The notes below the pieces were generated by a model. That model was not told where the DNA came from. It worked only from the letters and a program-made list of their open reading frames with translations, and did not search any database. Shown here piece by piece: positions 34,000 to 41,708 of a stretch of DNA of 64,000 nt (position 1 is its first letter; each line of letters begins with the position of its first letter). Both the position numbers and the translations under genes were made by a program. Origin of the DNA: Mycolicibacterium brisbanense (GTDB lineage Bacteria; Actinomycetota; Actinomycetes; Mycobacteriales; Mycobacteriaceae); assembly GCF_001570425.1 (NCBI RefSeq), contig NZ_BCSX01000035.1, forward strand, positions 62,001 through 126,000, read 5' to 3'.

Positions 34000-34459
34000 G
34001 CGCACCGCGGGTACCGCGCAAGTGGGCACCGCCGACGACACGATCGCCCTCGGCGCGACGCTCGGTGCCGGCCTGCGCGCCGGGGACGTCGTGGTGCTGT
34101 CCGGGCCGTTGGGTGCGGGAAAAACGGTGCTGGCCAAGGGAATTGCGCAGGCGATGGATGTCGAGGGACCCGTGGTGTCGCCGACTTTCGTGCTGGCCCG
34201 GGTGCACCGGGCCCGCCACGCCGACCGGCCCGCGATGATCCACGTCGACATGTACCGGCTGCTCGACCATGCCGGGGCCGACCTGCTGGGCGAACTTGAC
34301 GCGCTGGATCTGGACACCGATCTCGAAGATGCCGTCGTGGTGGTCGAGTGGGGCGAGGGCCTGGCCGAGCGCTTGTCCGATCATCATCTCGATATCCGGA
34401 TCGACCGGGATCCCGACAGTGAGGTCCGTACCGTGACGTGGCAGTGGAACGCGCCGTGA
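33992..34459 (+). CDS. tsaE: tRNA t6A biosynthesis ATPase
   Basis: A 155-residue P-loop protein with Walker A SGPLGAGKTVLAKG (K44) and the family segment SPTFVLARVHR followed by HVDMYRL. It works with TsaB and TsaD to place threonylcarbamoyl on A37 of ANN-decoding tRNAs. Genes for all three stand here in overlapping order; the fourth factor, TsaC/Sua5, is not in the window. Confidence 0.95.
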   Translation: MTERTAGTAQVGTADDTIALGATLGAGLRAGDVVVLSGPLGAGKTVLAKGIAQAMDVEGPVVSPTFVLARVHRARHADRPAMIHVDMYRLLDHAGADLLGELDALDLDTDLEDAVVVVEWGEGLAERLSDHHLDIRIDRDPDSEVRTVTWQWNAP

Positions 34460-35082
34460 ACCTGCTGACGATCGACACCGCCACCCCGGCGGTCAGCGCC
34501 GGGGTGGTCCGGCGCGCCGACGACGGCACGGCGACGACGCTGGCGGAACGGGTCACCGTCGACCCCCGGGCGCACGCCGAGCAGCTCACCCCGAATGTGC
34601 TCGGCGCGCTGAGCGACGCCGGGCTCACGGTGGCCGACCTCGGCGGCGTCGTCGTCGGGTGCGGGCCCGGCCCGTTCACCGGGCTGCGGGTCGGGATGGC
34701 CAGCGCCGCGGCGTTCGGACACGCCCTCGGTGTCCCGGTCCATGGCGTGTGCAGCCTCGACGCCATCGGGGTCCGCACCTCTGGTGAGGTTTTGGTGGTC
34801 ACCGATGCCCGCCGCCGCGAGGTGTATTGGGCGCGCTACCGCGACGGGGTGCGGGTCGACGGCCCTGCGGTCAACGCACCCGCCGATGTGCCCGCCGGGG
34901 CGGACCGGGTAGCGGGATCGCCCGAGCACGCCGCGTTGTTCGACCTGCCGCGTCTGGAACCGGTGTACCCGACGCCCGACGGCCTCGTCGCCGCGGTGGG
35001 GGACTGGGCCGAACCGGCACCGCTGATCCCGCTGTACCTGCGCCGCCCTGATGCCAAACCGTCTGTGGCGGTGCAGAAATGA
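34456..35082 (+). CDS. tsaB: tRNA t6A biosynthesis protein
   Basis: A 208-residue ASKHA-fold protein that dimerises with TsaD (LLTIDTATPAVSAGVV at the start, GPGPFTGLRVGMA, and TDARRREVYWARY). GTG 34456 overlaps the tsaE stop by 4 bases; an in-frame GTG at 34438 is less likely. The next gene overlaps by 4 bases. Confidence 0.95.
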   Translation: MNLLTIDTATPAVSAGVVRRADDGTATTLAERVTVDPRAHAEQLTPNVLGALSDAGLTVADLGGVVVGCGPGPFTGLRVGMASAAAFGHALGVPVHGVCSLDAIGVRTSGEVLVVTDARRREVYWARYRDGVRVDGPAVNAPADVPAGADRVAGSPEHAALFDLPRLEPVYPTPDGLVAAVGDWAEPAPLIPLYLRRPDAKPSVAVQK

Positions 35083-35543
35083 CCATCACCTACGACGACA
35101 GGACCAAGGCTGACGCGGACCGCTGCGCGGAACTGGAATCCCAGCTGTTCCCCGGGGACGATCCCTGGCCTGCGCGGGCCTTCCTGGCCGAGCTGGCCGC
35201 CAAGCACAACCACTACATCGCCGCGCGCAGCGAAGGGCGCCTGGTCGGCTACGCCGGCATCTCCCGGCTGGGCCGGGTCCGCCCGTACGAGTACGAAGTG
35301 CACACCATCGGTGTCGACCTCGAGTTCCAGGGCCAGGGCATCGGCCGCAGGCTCCTCGCGGAGTTGCTCGAATTCGCCTCGGGCGGAACGGTTTTCCTGG
35401 AGGTGCGGACCGACAACGTGCCGGCGATCAAGCTCTATGAGAGCGTCGGATTCGTCAACATCGGTCTGCGTAAACGGTATTACCGAGCCAGCGGCGCCGA
35501 CGCGTATACCATGCAACGCCTTCCCGCGGGGAGCCCATCATGA
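35079..35543 (+). CDS. rimI: Ribosomal-protein-alanine N-acetyltransferase
   Basis: A 154-residue GNAT acetyltransferase. The acetyl-CoA loop is QGQGIGRRLLAEL, preceded by VHTIGVDLEF and followed by FLEVRTDNVPAIKLYESVGF, the RimI signature. It is embedded between tsaB and tsaD with 4-base overlaps at both ends, so all are translated together. Confidence 0.94.
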   Translation: MTITYDDRTKADADRCAELESQLFPGDDPWPARAFLAELAAKHNHYIAARSEGRLVGYAGISRLGRVRPYEYEVHTIGVDLEFQGQGIGRRLLAELLEFASGGTVFLEVRTDNVPAIKLYESVGFVNIGLRKRYYRASGADAYTMQRLPAGSPS

Positions 35544-36571
35544 TCATCCTGGCCATCGAAAGTTCCTGTGACGAAACCGGAGTCGGCATCGCTGAGCTCG
35601 CTGACGACGGAACCATCACGCTGCTGGCCGACGAAGTGGCCTCCAGCGTCGACGAGCACGCCCGGTTCGGGGGCGTCGTCCCCGAGATCGCCTCGCGCGC
35701 GCATCTCGAAGCGCTCGGCCCGACCATGCGGCGGGCACTGGACTCCGCGGGCATCGAGCGGCCCGACGTCGTCGCCGCGACCATCGGTCCCGGACTGGCC
35801 GGGGCCCTGCTGGTCGGCGTCGCCGCGGCCAAGGCCTACGCGGCCGGCTGGAACGTACCGTTCTACGCGGTCAACCATCTCGGCGGGCACCTGGCCGCCG
35901 ACGTCTACGACCACGGCCCGCTGCCGGAGAGCGTCGGGCTGCTGGTCTCCGGCGGACACACGCACCTGCTGCACGTCCGGTCGCTGGGCGAGCCGATCGT
36001 CGAGCTGGGCAGCACCGTCGACGACGCGGCCGGTGAGGCCTACGACAAGGTGGCCCGGCTGCTGGGGCTCGGCTACCCCGGCGGCAAGGTGCTCGACGAC
36101 CTCGCCCGCACCGGAAACCGTGACGCCATCGTCTTCCCGCGGGGGATGACCGGGCCGCGTGACGACCCGTACGCGTTCAGTTTCTCGGGCCTGAAGACCG
36201 CGGTCGCGCGCTATTGGGAGAAAGAAGCGACGCATTCCGATGAGGTCAAGGCCGATATCGCGGCCGGCTTCCAGGAGGCGGTTGCCGATGTGCTCACGCG
36301 TAAGGCCGTGCGTGCGGCCACCGACCTCGGTGTCTCGACACTGCTGATCGCCGGCGGGGTGGCTGCCAACTCGCGGCTGCGGGAACTGGCCGAAGAACGC
36401 TGCGCCGCAGCGGGTTTGACGCTACGGGTGCCGCGCCCGCGATTGTGCACCGACAACGGCGCGATGATCGCGTCGTTCGCCGCGCATCTGATCGCCGCGG
36501 GCGCTGCGCCCTCACCGCTGGATGCCGCAAGCGACCCCGGGCTGCCGGTGCTACAGGGGCAGGTGGCGTGA
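35540..36571 (+). CDS. tsaD: tRNA threonylcarbamoyladenosine transferase
   Basis: A 343-residue Kae1/Gcp protein, the catalytic subunit of t6A synthesis. AIESSCDETG begins the fold; the metal-binding histidines are in ASRAHLEAL and NHLGGHLAAD; GPGLAGALLVG and the C-terminal LIAGGVAANSRLR are conserved. It overlaps rimI by 4 bases and the next gene by 4 bases. Confidence 0.96.
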   Translation: MIILAIESSCDETGVGIAELADDGTITLLADEVASSVDEHARFGGVVPEIASRAHLEALGPTMRRALDSAGIERPDVVAATIGPGLAGALLVGVAAAKAYAAGWNVPFYAVNHLGGHLAADVYDHGPLPESVGLLVSGGHTHLLHVRSLGEPIVELGSTVDDAAGEAYDKVARLLGLGYPGGKVLDDLARTGNRDAIVFPRGMTGPRDDPYAFSFSGLKTAVARYWEKEATHSDEVKADIAAGFQEAVADVLTRKAVRAATDLGVSTLLIAGGVAANSRLRELAEERCAAAGLTLRVPRPRLCTDNGAMIASFAAHLIAAGAAPSPLDAASDPGLPVLQGQVA

Positions 36572-37023
36572 GCCCGGCGGACAAGCTGGAGATCACCGAG
36601 CTGTTGTACCGCTACGCCGAGCTCATCGACGCGGGTGATTTCGACGGCGTCGGGCAGCTGCTCGCCCGGGCCACGTTCGGCGGTACCGCATCGCCGGCCA
36701 CGTCCGGTGCCGAGGACATCGCGAAGCTCTTCGCGTCGAGCACGCGGCGCTATCCCGAACACGGCAACACCCCGCGGACCCGGCACCTCGTGCTCAACCC
36801 GATCGTGGAGATCGACGACGGGCACGCGACCGCGCGGTCGACCTTCGTCGTCGTCCAGAACACCGATGCGGTTGCACTGCAACCCATCGTGGTCGGGCGC
36901 TACGCCGACCGGTTCGCCCGAGATGACCAGGGCTGGCACTTCACCCAGCGCACGGTCGACGTGGAGATGGTCGGAGATGTGTCAGCGCATCTCATGATCG
37001 ACCCGAGCGTCTATCAGAGGTGA
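36568..37023 (+). CDS. SnoaL/NTF2-like protein
   Basis: A 151-residue protein with the NTF2-like alpha+beta fold (LEITELLYRYAELIDAGDFDGV then LNPIVEIDDGHATARSTFVVVQ and GRYADRFARDDQGWHFTQR). GTG start overlaps the tsaD stop (GTGA), so it is translated with the t6A genes, although its role is unknown. Such domains are enzymes (isomerases, dehydratases) or binding proteins; no catalytic set can be named. It converges on the next gene with 9 bases between stops. Confidence 0.82.
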   Translation: MSPADKLEITELLYRYAELIDAGDFDGVGQLLARATFGGTASPATSGAEDIAKLFASSTRRYPEHGNTPRTRHLVLNPIVEIDDGHATARSTFVVVQNTDAVALQPIVVGRYADRFARDDQGWHFTQRTVDVEMVGDVSAHLMIDPSVYQR

Positions 37024-37032
37024 TCGCAGGCG

Positions 37033-37725
37033 TCACGGCGCGACCCGCAACAGGCCCCACGACGTCAGCGTCCTGATCAGGTTGACCTTCTCGTCGTCGG
37101 TCAGCCCGCCCGGCAGCTCCCGAACGTAGAAGGCTCCTGTCTGGGCGATGAACCGCAAGGCATCGTAGGCGATCGCATTGGCCGACAGGATCACGGTGCC
37201 GCCGTCATCGATGAGCTCTGCGATCGAATCATGCTGCGTCACCGTCATATTCGGTGCGGAGTCGTTGAACACCCGGCGCGCGGGCACGATACTGCGCACG
37301 TCGTACCACACGTCCGGCAGCGGCTCGGCGAAAGCGTCCTGATACCGCTCGCGGAACTCGTCGAAGGTGAGTTCGCGCCGGTCGCGGTGATCGTGGGGGC
37401 CTGCGCGCGGGGCGTTCTTGGGGGCATGCCCGACGTACCGGCCGAAAAAGCGCATGCAGAAGTCGGTGTATTCCGTCGTGTACAGGATGAACGCGTGCCA
37501 GGCCTCGTCGACGCGGGCCGAATACATGCCGACGACGACATCGCGATTCAGCTCACACAGCACCAGATATCTGAGTATCTCGGCTAACAGTTCGCGGCCT
37601 TCGCCCGGTTCGCCGACGACGCGATCCTTCACCAGTCGCTCGACGACATAGGGTGCCTCGAACGACAAGGCATCGCGAAGCAGCGGGGAAACCGTCGCTT
37701 GGACTGCGGATTCGGCCGTGGACAT
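37033..37725 (-). CDS. Unknown protein with D-E-x-W-H motif and C-terminal winged-helix-like domain
   Basis: A 230-residue protein in two parts. Residues about 45-115 carry VDEAWHAFILYT (D73, E74, W76, H77), then F89-C90, F94-G95 and G99-H100-x-P, a pattern I associate with glycine-rich-domain (DUF1399-like) proteins and of unknown function. Residues about 185-230 look like a winged helix (TGAFYVRELPG ... LTSWGLLRVAP) and resemble the end of the neighbouring cupin protein. The start ATG shares one base with the upstream stop (TGATG); the open frame further upstream is a shadow. Last gene of a three-gene minus-strand cassette. The function is not known. Confidence 0.75.
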   Translation of the reverse strand: MSTAESAVQATVSPLLRDALSFEAPYVVERLVKDRVVGEPGEGRELLAEILRYLVLCELNRDVVVGMYSARVDEAWHAFILYTTEYTDFCMRFFGRYVGHAPKNAPRAGPHDHRDRRELTFDEFRERYQDAFAEPLPDVWYDVRSIVPARRVFNDSAPNMTVTQHDSIAELIDDGGTVILSANAIAYDALRFIAQTGAFYVRELPGGLTDDEKVNLIRTLTSWGLLRVAP

Positions 37726-38750
37726 CAGGTGGGCTCCATTCGGAACAGGCCGGCATCTTCCAGGGCTTCGGCGATCGCATATCGCTCCGCTGCCGTCACC
37801 GGCCCCGGAATCTCGCTCACATCGAATTCGCCTCTGCGCGTGCAGAACACGATGGCCTCGCGTGCCAACCTGGTCATCCGCAGCTGTTCGATCCAGCCGC
37901 CGGGCGTCTCGACACCCAACGCAACACCACCATCGACATCGCGACAGCTCAGCGCGAGATCCGGGTGCGTGATCGTCAAGACCGGCGACGCGCCGCGGTC
38001 CGGACTGTCGGGTTCTGGTCTGCCAAGGCCGGTGACGAACCGGCGCGTCGCGGCCGAGCCGAGCTGATGGCACCGATCGAGAAGGTGTTCGGCGGCAGCG
38101 CATTCGGTCTGCGCCAGGAATCGGGCGACTTCGCGAAGCAACGCCTGCCGATATCTGGCCGTCTGAACCCAGAGGTACGGATCGTCGGCGTCGACCGGCC
38201 GTCGCGCTTGCAGTACGGGCAGGCACGCATCTGCGTCGTCGCGGCGCTCACCGTCGCGCGGGCTCGTCACATGCAGCGACAGCGACCATCGATTCGTCGG
38301 GTTGCGCGGGTCGTGGATACACGGTTCGTAGATGAAGCCGACGCGTCCCGCCGGGGCCGCAAAGCGGTTCTTGGGGACCAATTCCTGTCGCCGATAGGAC
38401 TGGTCCCGATCGTAGGTCTGAACGGTGAGTTCGTTGCGGCAGACGGCGGTGATGGTCCAGGCCGTGTGCTCGTGGGCGCCTGCGCTGCTGCCCGGTGGCC
38501 AGTAGCCGAAGGCGAACCGGATTCCGTAGCCCGCCAGAGTGTAGAAGGGAACCAGGCCGCGCCGTGGTGCCGGGCGTTGCATGAGATCGAGCTCGCGCGC
38601 CATGCAATCGACCAAGAACTCGTCGTCACGCACCGCCGCGGTGATGGCCGCGCGCGCCGCGACGACCGAGTGCCGGTCCGGGTGCTCGGCTGCGTCTCGG
38701 GACGGGAAGCCTTGCCCGTCGATCACGCCGCAGAGGTCGTCGAGTCTCAT
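37725..38750 (-). CDS. Cysteine-dioxygenase-like cupin protein with C-terminal winged-helix-like domain
   Basis: A 341-residue protein. Residues about 65-165 form a cupin with the metal-binding pattern G-x-H93-x-H95 (SSAGAHEHTAW) and a third histidine at 160 (LSLHVTSP); FGYWPPGSSAGAHEH and the later IHDPRNPTNRWSLSLH recall cysteine dioxygenases and other thiol dioxygenases. Residues about 295-340 (RRGEFDVSEIPG ... LEDAGLFRMEP) match the end of the next protein. It starts directly after the stop of the small Cys-tail gene, with no spacing and no own ribosome site, so the two are coupled. It may oxidise a thiol, perhaps of the small protein; this is inference. Confidence 0.75.
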   Translation of the reverse strand: MRLDDLCGVIDGQGFPSRDAAEHPDRHSVVAARAAITAAVRDDEFLVDCMARELDLMQRPAPRRGLVPFYTLAGYGIRFAFGYWPPGSSAGAHEHTAWTITAVCRNELTVQTYDRDQSYRRQELVPKNRFAAPAGRVGFIYEPCIHDPRNPTNRWSLSLHVTSPRDGERRDDADACLPVLQARRPVDADDPYLWVQTARYRQALLREVARFLAQTECAAAEHLLDRCHQLGSAATRRFVTGLGRPEPDSPDRGASPVLTITHPDLALSCRDVDGGVALGVETPGGWIEQLRMTRLAREAIVFCTRRGEFDVSEIPGPVTAAERYAIAEALEDAGLFRMEPT

Positions 38751-39266
38751 CTACTGCGACTGGCACGGCGGCAGGCAGTGCGACGAGCAGTTCTTCGAGG
38801 TGCACACTGCGCACTGCTCCGGCGGGATGTACACAGGAGGAACTTTGGCGCGCAACGCCGGACTCATCTGAATGTTGAGGCGATCCACGGCCCGTTCGGT
38901 GCTGTTGGGCTCCAGCACGGAACCGGCGTCGAAGAAGCGTCGCACCTGCGCAGCCGTGGCAGAGACCGTGCGCGTCCGGCGGAACGTCACCTCGGCCGTG
39001 CGGGCCAGCCAGACGACGACTCCGCCCATCGGCATCGTCGGCGCGGGTGCGTCTCTGACGGCCAGGATGTCGCTCTTCGGGATGTCGATACTGATCGACA
39101 TGTCGTCCAGCTCAGGGTGGAGCCGGACGACATCCTCTTTGGCCGACACGCCGATGTAACCCGCCAACGCGATGACTTCGGCGACGTCGACACCCTGGGC
39201 GGCCATCCGCGCCAGCTCCGGATGCACTGAGAATTCCTGCTCACCGCTAGAGGCGGTATCGGCCAT
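38751..39266 (-). CDS. Small protein with five cysteines confined to its C-terminal tail (candidate modified peptide)
   Basis: A 171-residue protein with no signal peptide. Residues 11-50 are helical ([20 protein letters not shown]); 48-100 read as a beta-rich module ([28 protein letters not shown]). All five cysteines lie at 152, 155, 160, 164 and 168, after a VPPVYIPPE linker. This long leader plus short Cys-rich tail resembles a ribosomal peptide precursor or a metal-binding tail. ATG 39266 is chosen for its strong AAGGAG site; the frame is open to 39362. First gene of the cassette, divergent from groES. I do not recognise the family. Confidence 0.75.
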
Positions 39267-39657
39267 TTCCCTCTCCTTCACTGCTGGCGCTAGAACAACA
39301 CAGACCTCTCGGGGCGGCTCGAAACGGGACGTGACCCGTGCATTTGCGCCACAGCATCCCATGCGTGATTCGCCGTCGAGGCGTGATTGTGGCGATTGGG
39401 GTGGGTCCGGGATTGCGCCGGTCCGGAGGGGCCGGCTGCCGTCGTGTTCGCCGTGGACGAACAGCCCGCCGAATAGTCAGGGTCCAACCTTGAGTGCTAG
39501 CACTCGCATGTATAGAGTGCTAGGTGGCACGCGGCCAACCCCAGCGCCGGCACCCGCGACGACGGAGCGAGGGCACGGACGTATGCCACGAACACCTGGT
39601 AACCGGCATCTGGGGATCCCCCCGGATCCACACCCCGACAAGTGGAGGGCTTCCATC
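39267..39657. promoter_or_regulatory. Divergent region between the Cys-tail cassette and groES
   Basis: 391 bases without a gene. The left part holds the AAGGAGAGGG ribosome site and presumably the promoter of the minus-strand cassette, although I see no convincing -35/-10 pair. The right part, from 39492, holds the groES promoter with HrcA/CIRCE operators and an untranslated leader of roughly 130 bases. No structural RNA was recognised. Confidence 0.6.
39492..39523 (+). promoter_or_regulatory. CIRCE (HrcA) operator with an extra half-site at the groES promoter
   Basis: CTAGCACTC (39497-39505), nine bases, GAGTGCTAG (39515-39523) is a full CIRCE element with perfect arms. A further GAGTGCTAG at 39492-39500 overlaps the left arm to make the 14-base palindrome GAGTGCTAGCACTC. 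TTGAGT and TATAGAG inside the same stretch suit -35/-10 elements, so HrcA would cover the promoter. Heat-shock regulation of groESL by HrcA is known in mycobacteria. Confidence 0.9.
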
Positions 39658-39957
39658 GTGGCAGTCAACATCAAGCCACTCGAGGACAAGATCCTCGTTC
39701 AGGCCAACGAGGCCGAGACCACGACCGCTTCCGGTCTGGTCATCCCTGACACCGCCAAGGAAAAGCCGCAGGAAGGCACCGTCGTCGCAGTTGGCCCCGG
39801 CCGCTGGGATGAGGACGGCGAGAAGCGGATCCCCCTGGACGTTGCCGAGGGCGACACCGTCATCTACAGCAAGTACGGCGGCACCGAGATCAAGTACAAC
39901 GGCGAGGAGTACCTGATCCTGTCGGCCCGCGACGTGCTGGCTGTCGTCTCCAAGTAA
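39658..39957 (+). CDS. groES: Co-chaperonin GroES
   Basis: A 99-residue co-chaperonin starting at GTG with GTGGAGG nearby ([15 protein letters not shown]). The mobile loop is [18 protein letters not shown] and the roof motif [11 protein letters not shown]. It caps the GroEL ring during folding. Start chosen by comparison with mycobacterial Cpn10; the longer open frame is a shadow. groEL1 follows after 81 bases. Confidence 0.97.
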
Positions 39958-39969
39958 AAGCACCGTGTC

Positions 39970-40014
39970 CCGCCCCGGAGATCCCCGTACGCGTACGGGC
40001 GATGTCCGGGGCGG
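39970..40014 (+). other. Nested inverted repeats between groES and groEL1
   Basis: Outer arms CCGCCCCGG (39970-39978) and CCGGGGCGG (40006-40014) enclose a 14-base perfect palindrome CCGTACGCGTACGG (39985-39998). In the mRNA this forms one long or two stacked stems just before the groEL1 ribosome site (AAGGAAAG). It could be an mRNA processing or stability element or a partial terminator that sets the GroES:GroEL1 ratio. Confidence 0.6.
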
Positions 40015-40038
40015 TATGCGTGATAAGGAAAGACATCT

Positions 40039-41655
40039 ATGAGCAAGCAGATTGAGTTCAACGAAACTGCGCGGCGTGCCATGGAGGCCGGTGTCGACAA
40101 GCTCGCCGACGCGGTCAAGGTGACCCTGGGCCCGCGCGGCCGAAACGTGGTGCTCGCCAAGGCATTCGGTGGACCGCAGGTCACCAACGACGGCGTCACC
40201 ATCGCCCGCGAGATCGACCTGGAAGACGCATTCGAGAACCTCGGTGCCCAGCTGGTCAAGTCCGTCGCCACCAAGACCAATGACGTCGCCGGTGACGGCA
40301 CCACCACCGCGACCGTGCTGGCGCAGGCTCTGGTCAAGGCCGGGCTGCGCAACGTCGCTGCCGGTGCCAACCCCATCGCACTCGGTTCCGGCATCGGCAA
40401 GGCCGCCGACGCGGTCTCGGAGGCCCTGCTGGCCGCCGCCAAGCCGGTGTCCGACAAGACCGCGATCGCGCAGGTCGCCACGGTCTCCTCGCGTGACGAG
40501 CAGATCGGCGAGCTGGTCGGCGAGGCCATGACCAAGGTCGGCCATGACGGCGTGGTCACCGTCGAGGAGTCCTCGACGCTCAACACCGAGCTGGAGATCA
40601 CCGAGGGCGTCGGCTTCGACAAGGGCTTCATCTCCGCCTACTTCGTCACCGACTTCGACCTGCAGGAAGCAGTGCTCGAAGACGCCGTGGTGCTGCTGCA
40701 CCGCGACAAGATCAGCTCCCTGCCCGACCTCCTGCCGCTGCTGGAGAAGGTCGCCGAGGCAGGCAAGCCGCTGCTGATCGTCGCCGAGGACGTCGAAGGC
40801 GAGGCACTGTCGACGCTCGTCGTCAACGCCATCCGCAAGACCCTCAAGGCCGTCGCGGTCAAGGCGCCGTTCTTCGGTGACCGCCGCAAGGCGTTCCTGG
40901 AGGACCTCGCGATCGTGACCGGCGCCCAGGTGGTCAACCCCGACGTGGGCCTGGTGCTGCGCGAGGCCGGCCTCGACGTGCTGGGTTCGGCGCGTCGTGT
41001 CGTGGTCAGCAAGGACAGCACCGTGATCGTGGACGGCGGCGGCTCCAAGGACGCCGTGGCCGACCGCGTCAAGCAGCTCAAGTCCGAGATCGAGACCACC
41101 GACTCCGACTGGGACCGCGAGAAGCTCCAGGAGCGGCTGGCCAAGCTCGCCGGCGGCGTCGCGGTGATCAAGGTCGGCGCGGCCACCGAGACCGATCTCA
41201 AGAAGCGCAAGGAAGCGGTCGAGGACGCCGTCGCGGCAGCCAAGGCCGCCGTCGAAGAGGGCATCGTCACCGGTGGTGGCGCCGCCCTCGTGCAGGCTCG
41301 CGCCGCCCTCGACAAGCTGCGCGGTGAGGTCAAGGGCGACGAGGCCATCGGCGTCGAGGTGTTCTCCTCCGCGCTGTCGGCCCCGCTGTACTGGATCGCC
41401 ACCAACGCCGGGCTCGACGGCTCGGTCGTGGTGAACAAGGTCAGCGAGCTGGGCAACGGGCAGGGCTTCAACGCCGCGACGCTGGCCTACGGTGACCTGG
41501 TCTCCGAAGGCATCGTCGACCCGGCGAAGGTGACCCGTTCGGCGGTCCTCAACGCCGCATCGGTGGCCCGGATGATCCTGACCACCGAAACCGCTGTCGT
41601 GGACAAGCCTGCGGAAGAGGCCGACCACGGCCATCACCACGGGCACGCCCACTAG
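40039..41655 (+). CDS. groEL1: Chaperonin GroEL1 (Cpn60.1)
   Basis: A 538-residue chaperonin. DVAGDGTTTATVLA is the ATP-binding segment and GGAALVQAR the later signature. The tail is not the GGM repeat of the housekeeping chaperonin but His-rich (DHGHHHGHAH), which identifies mycobacterial GroEL1, the copy next to groES, linked in M. smegmatis to mycolic acid synthesis and biofilm. A GroEL2 gene is expected elsewhere. A strong terminator follows. Confidence 0.96.
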   Translation: MSKQIEFNETARRAMEAGVDKLADAVKVTLGPRGRNVVLAKAFGGPQVTNDGVTIAREIDLEDAFENLGAQLVKSVATKTNDVAGDGTTTATVLAQALVKAGLRNVAAGANPIALGSGIGKAADAVSEALLAAAKPVSDKTAIAQVATVSSRDEQIGELVGEAMTKVGHDGVVTVEESSTLNTELEITEGVGFDKGFISAYFVTDFDLQEAVLEDAVVLLHRDKISSLPDLLPLLEKVAEAGKPLLIVAEDVEGEALSTLVVNAIRKTLKAVAVKAPFFGDRRKAFLEDLAIVTGAQVVNPDVGLVLREAGLDVLGSARRVVVSKDSTVIVDGGGSKDAVADRVKQLKSEIETTDSDWDREKLQERLAKLAGGVAVIKVGAATETDLKKRKEAVEDAVAAAKAAVEEGIVTGGGAALVQARAALDKLRGEVKGDEAIGVEVFSSALSAPLYWIATNAGLDGSVVVNKVSELGNGQGFNAATLAYGDLVSEGIVDPAKVTRSAVLNAASVARMILTTETAVVDKPAEEADHGHHHGHAH

Positions 41656-41667
41656 GTAGTGCGTACG

Positions 41668-41699
41668 AAACACCCCCGGCCTGCAGGCCGGGGGTGTTT
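41668..41699. terminator. Intrinsic terminator behind groEL1
   Basis: AAACACCCCCGGCC, a TGCA loop, and the exact complement ending in GTGTTTT give a 14-pair GC-rich stem with T-run, 12 bases after the stop. It is symmetric and would work in both directions. Confidence 0.9.
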
Positions 41700-41708
41700 T
41701 GTTTCGGC

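Noticed and set aside
36445..36567. Upstream extension of the SnoaL/NTF2-like protein into tsaD
   Set aside because: The extra 41 residues are an out-of-frame shadow of tsaD; GTG 36568 overlapping the tsaD stop gives a normal family start.
41694..41708. GTG start at 41694 for the adenylate cyclase
   Set aside because: It lies in the right arm of the groEL1 terminator and has no ribosome site; ATG 41709 fits better.
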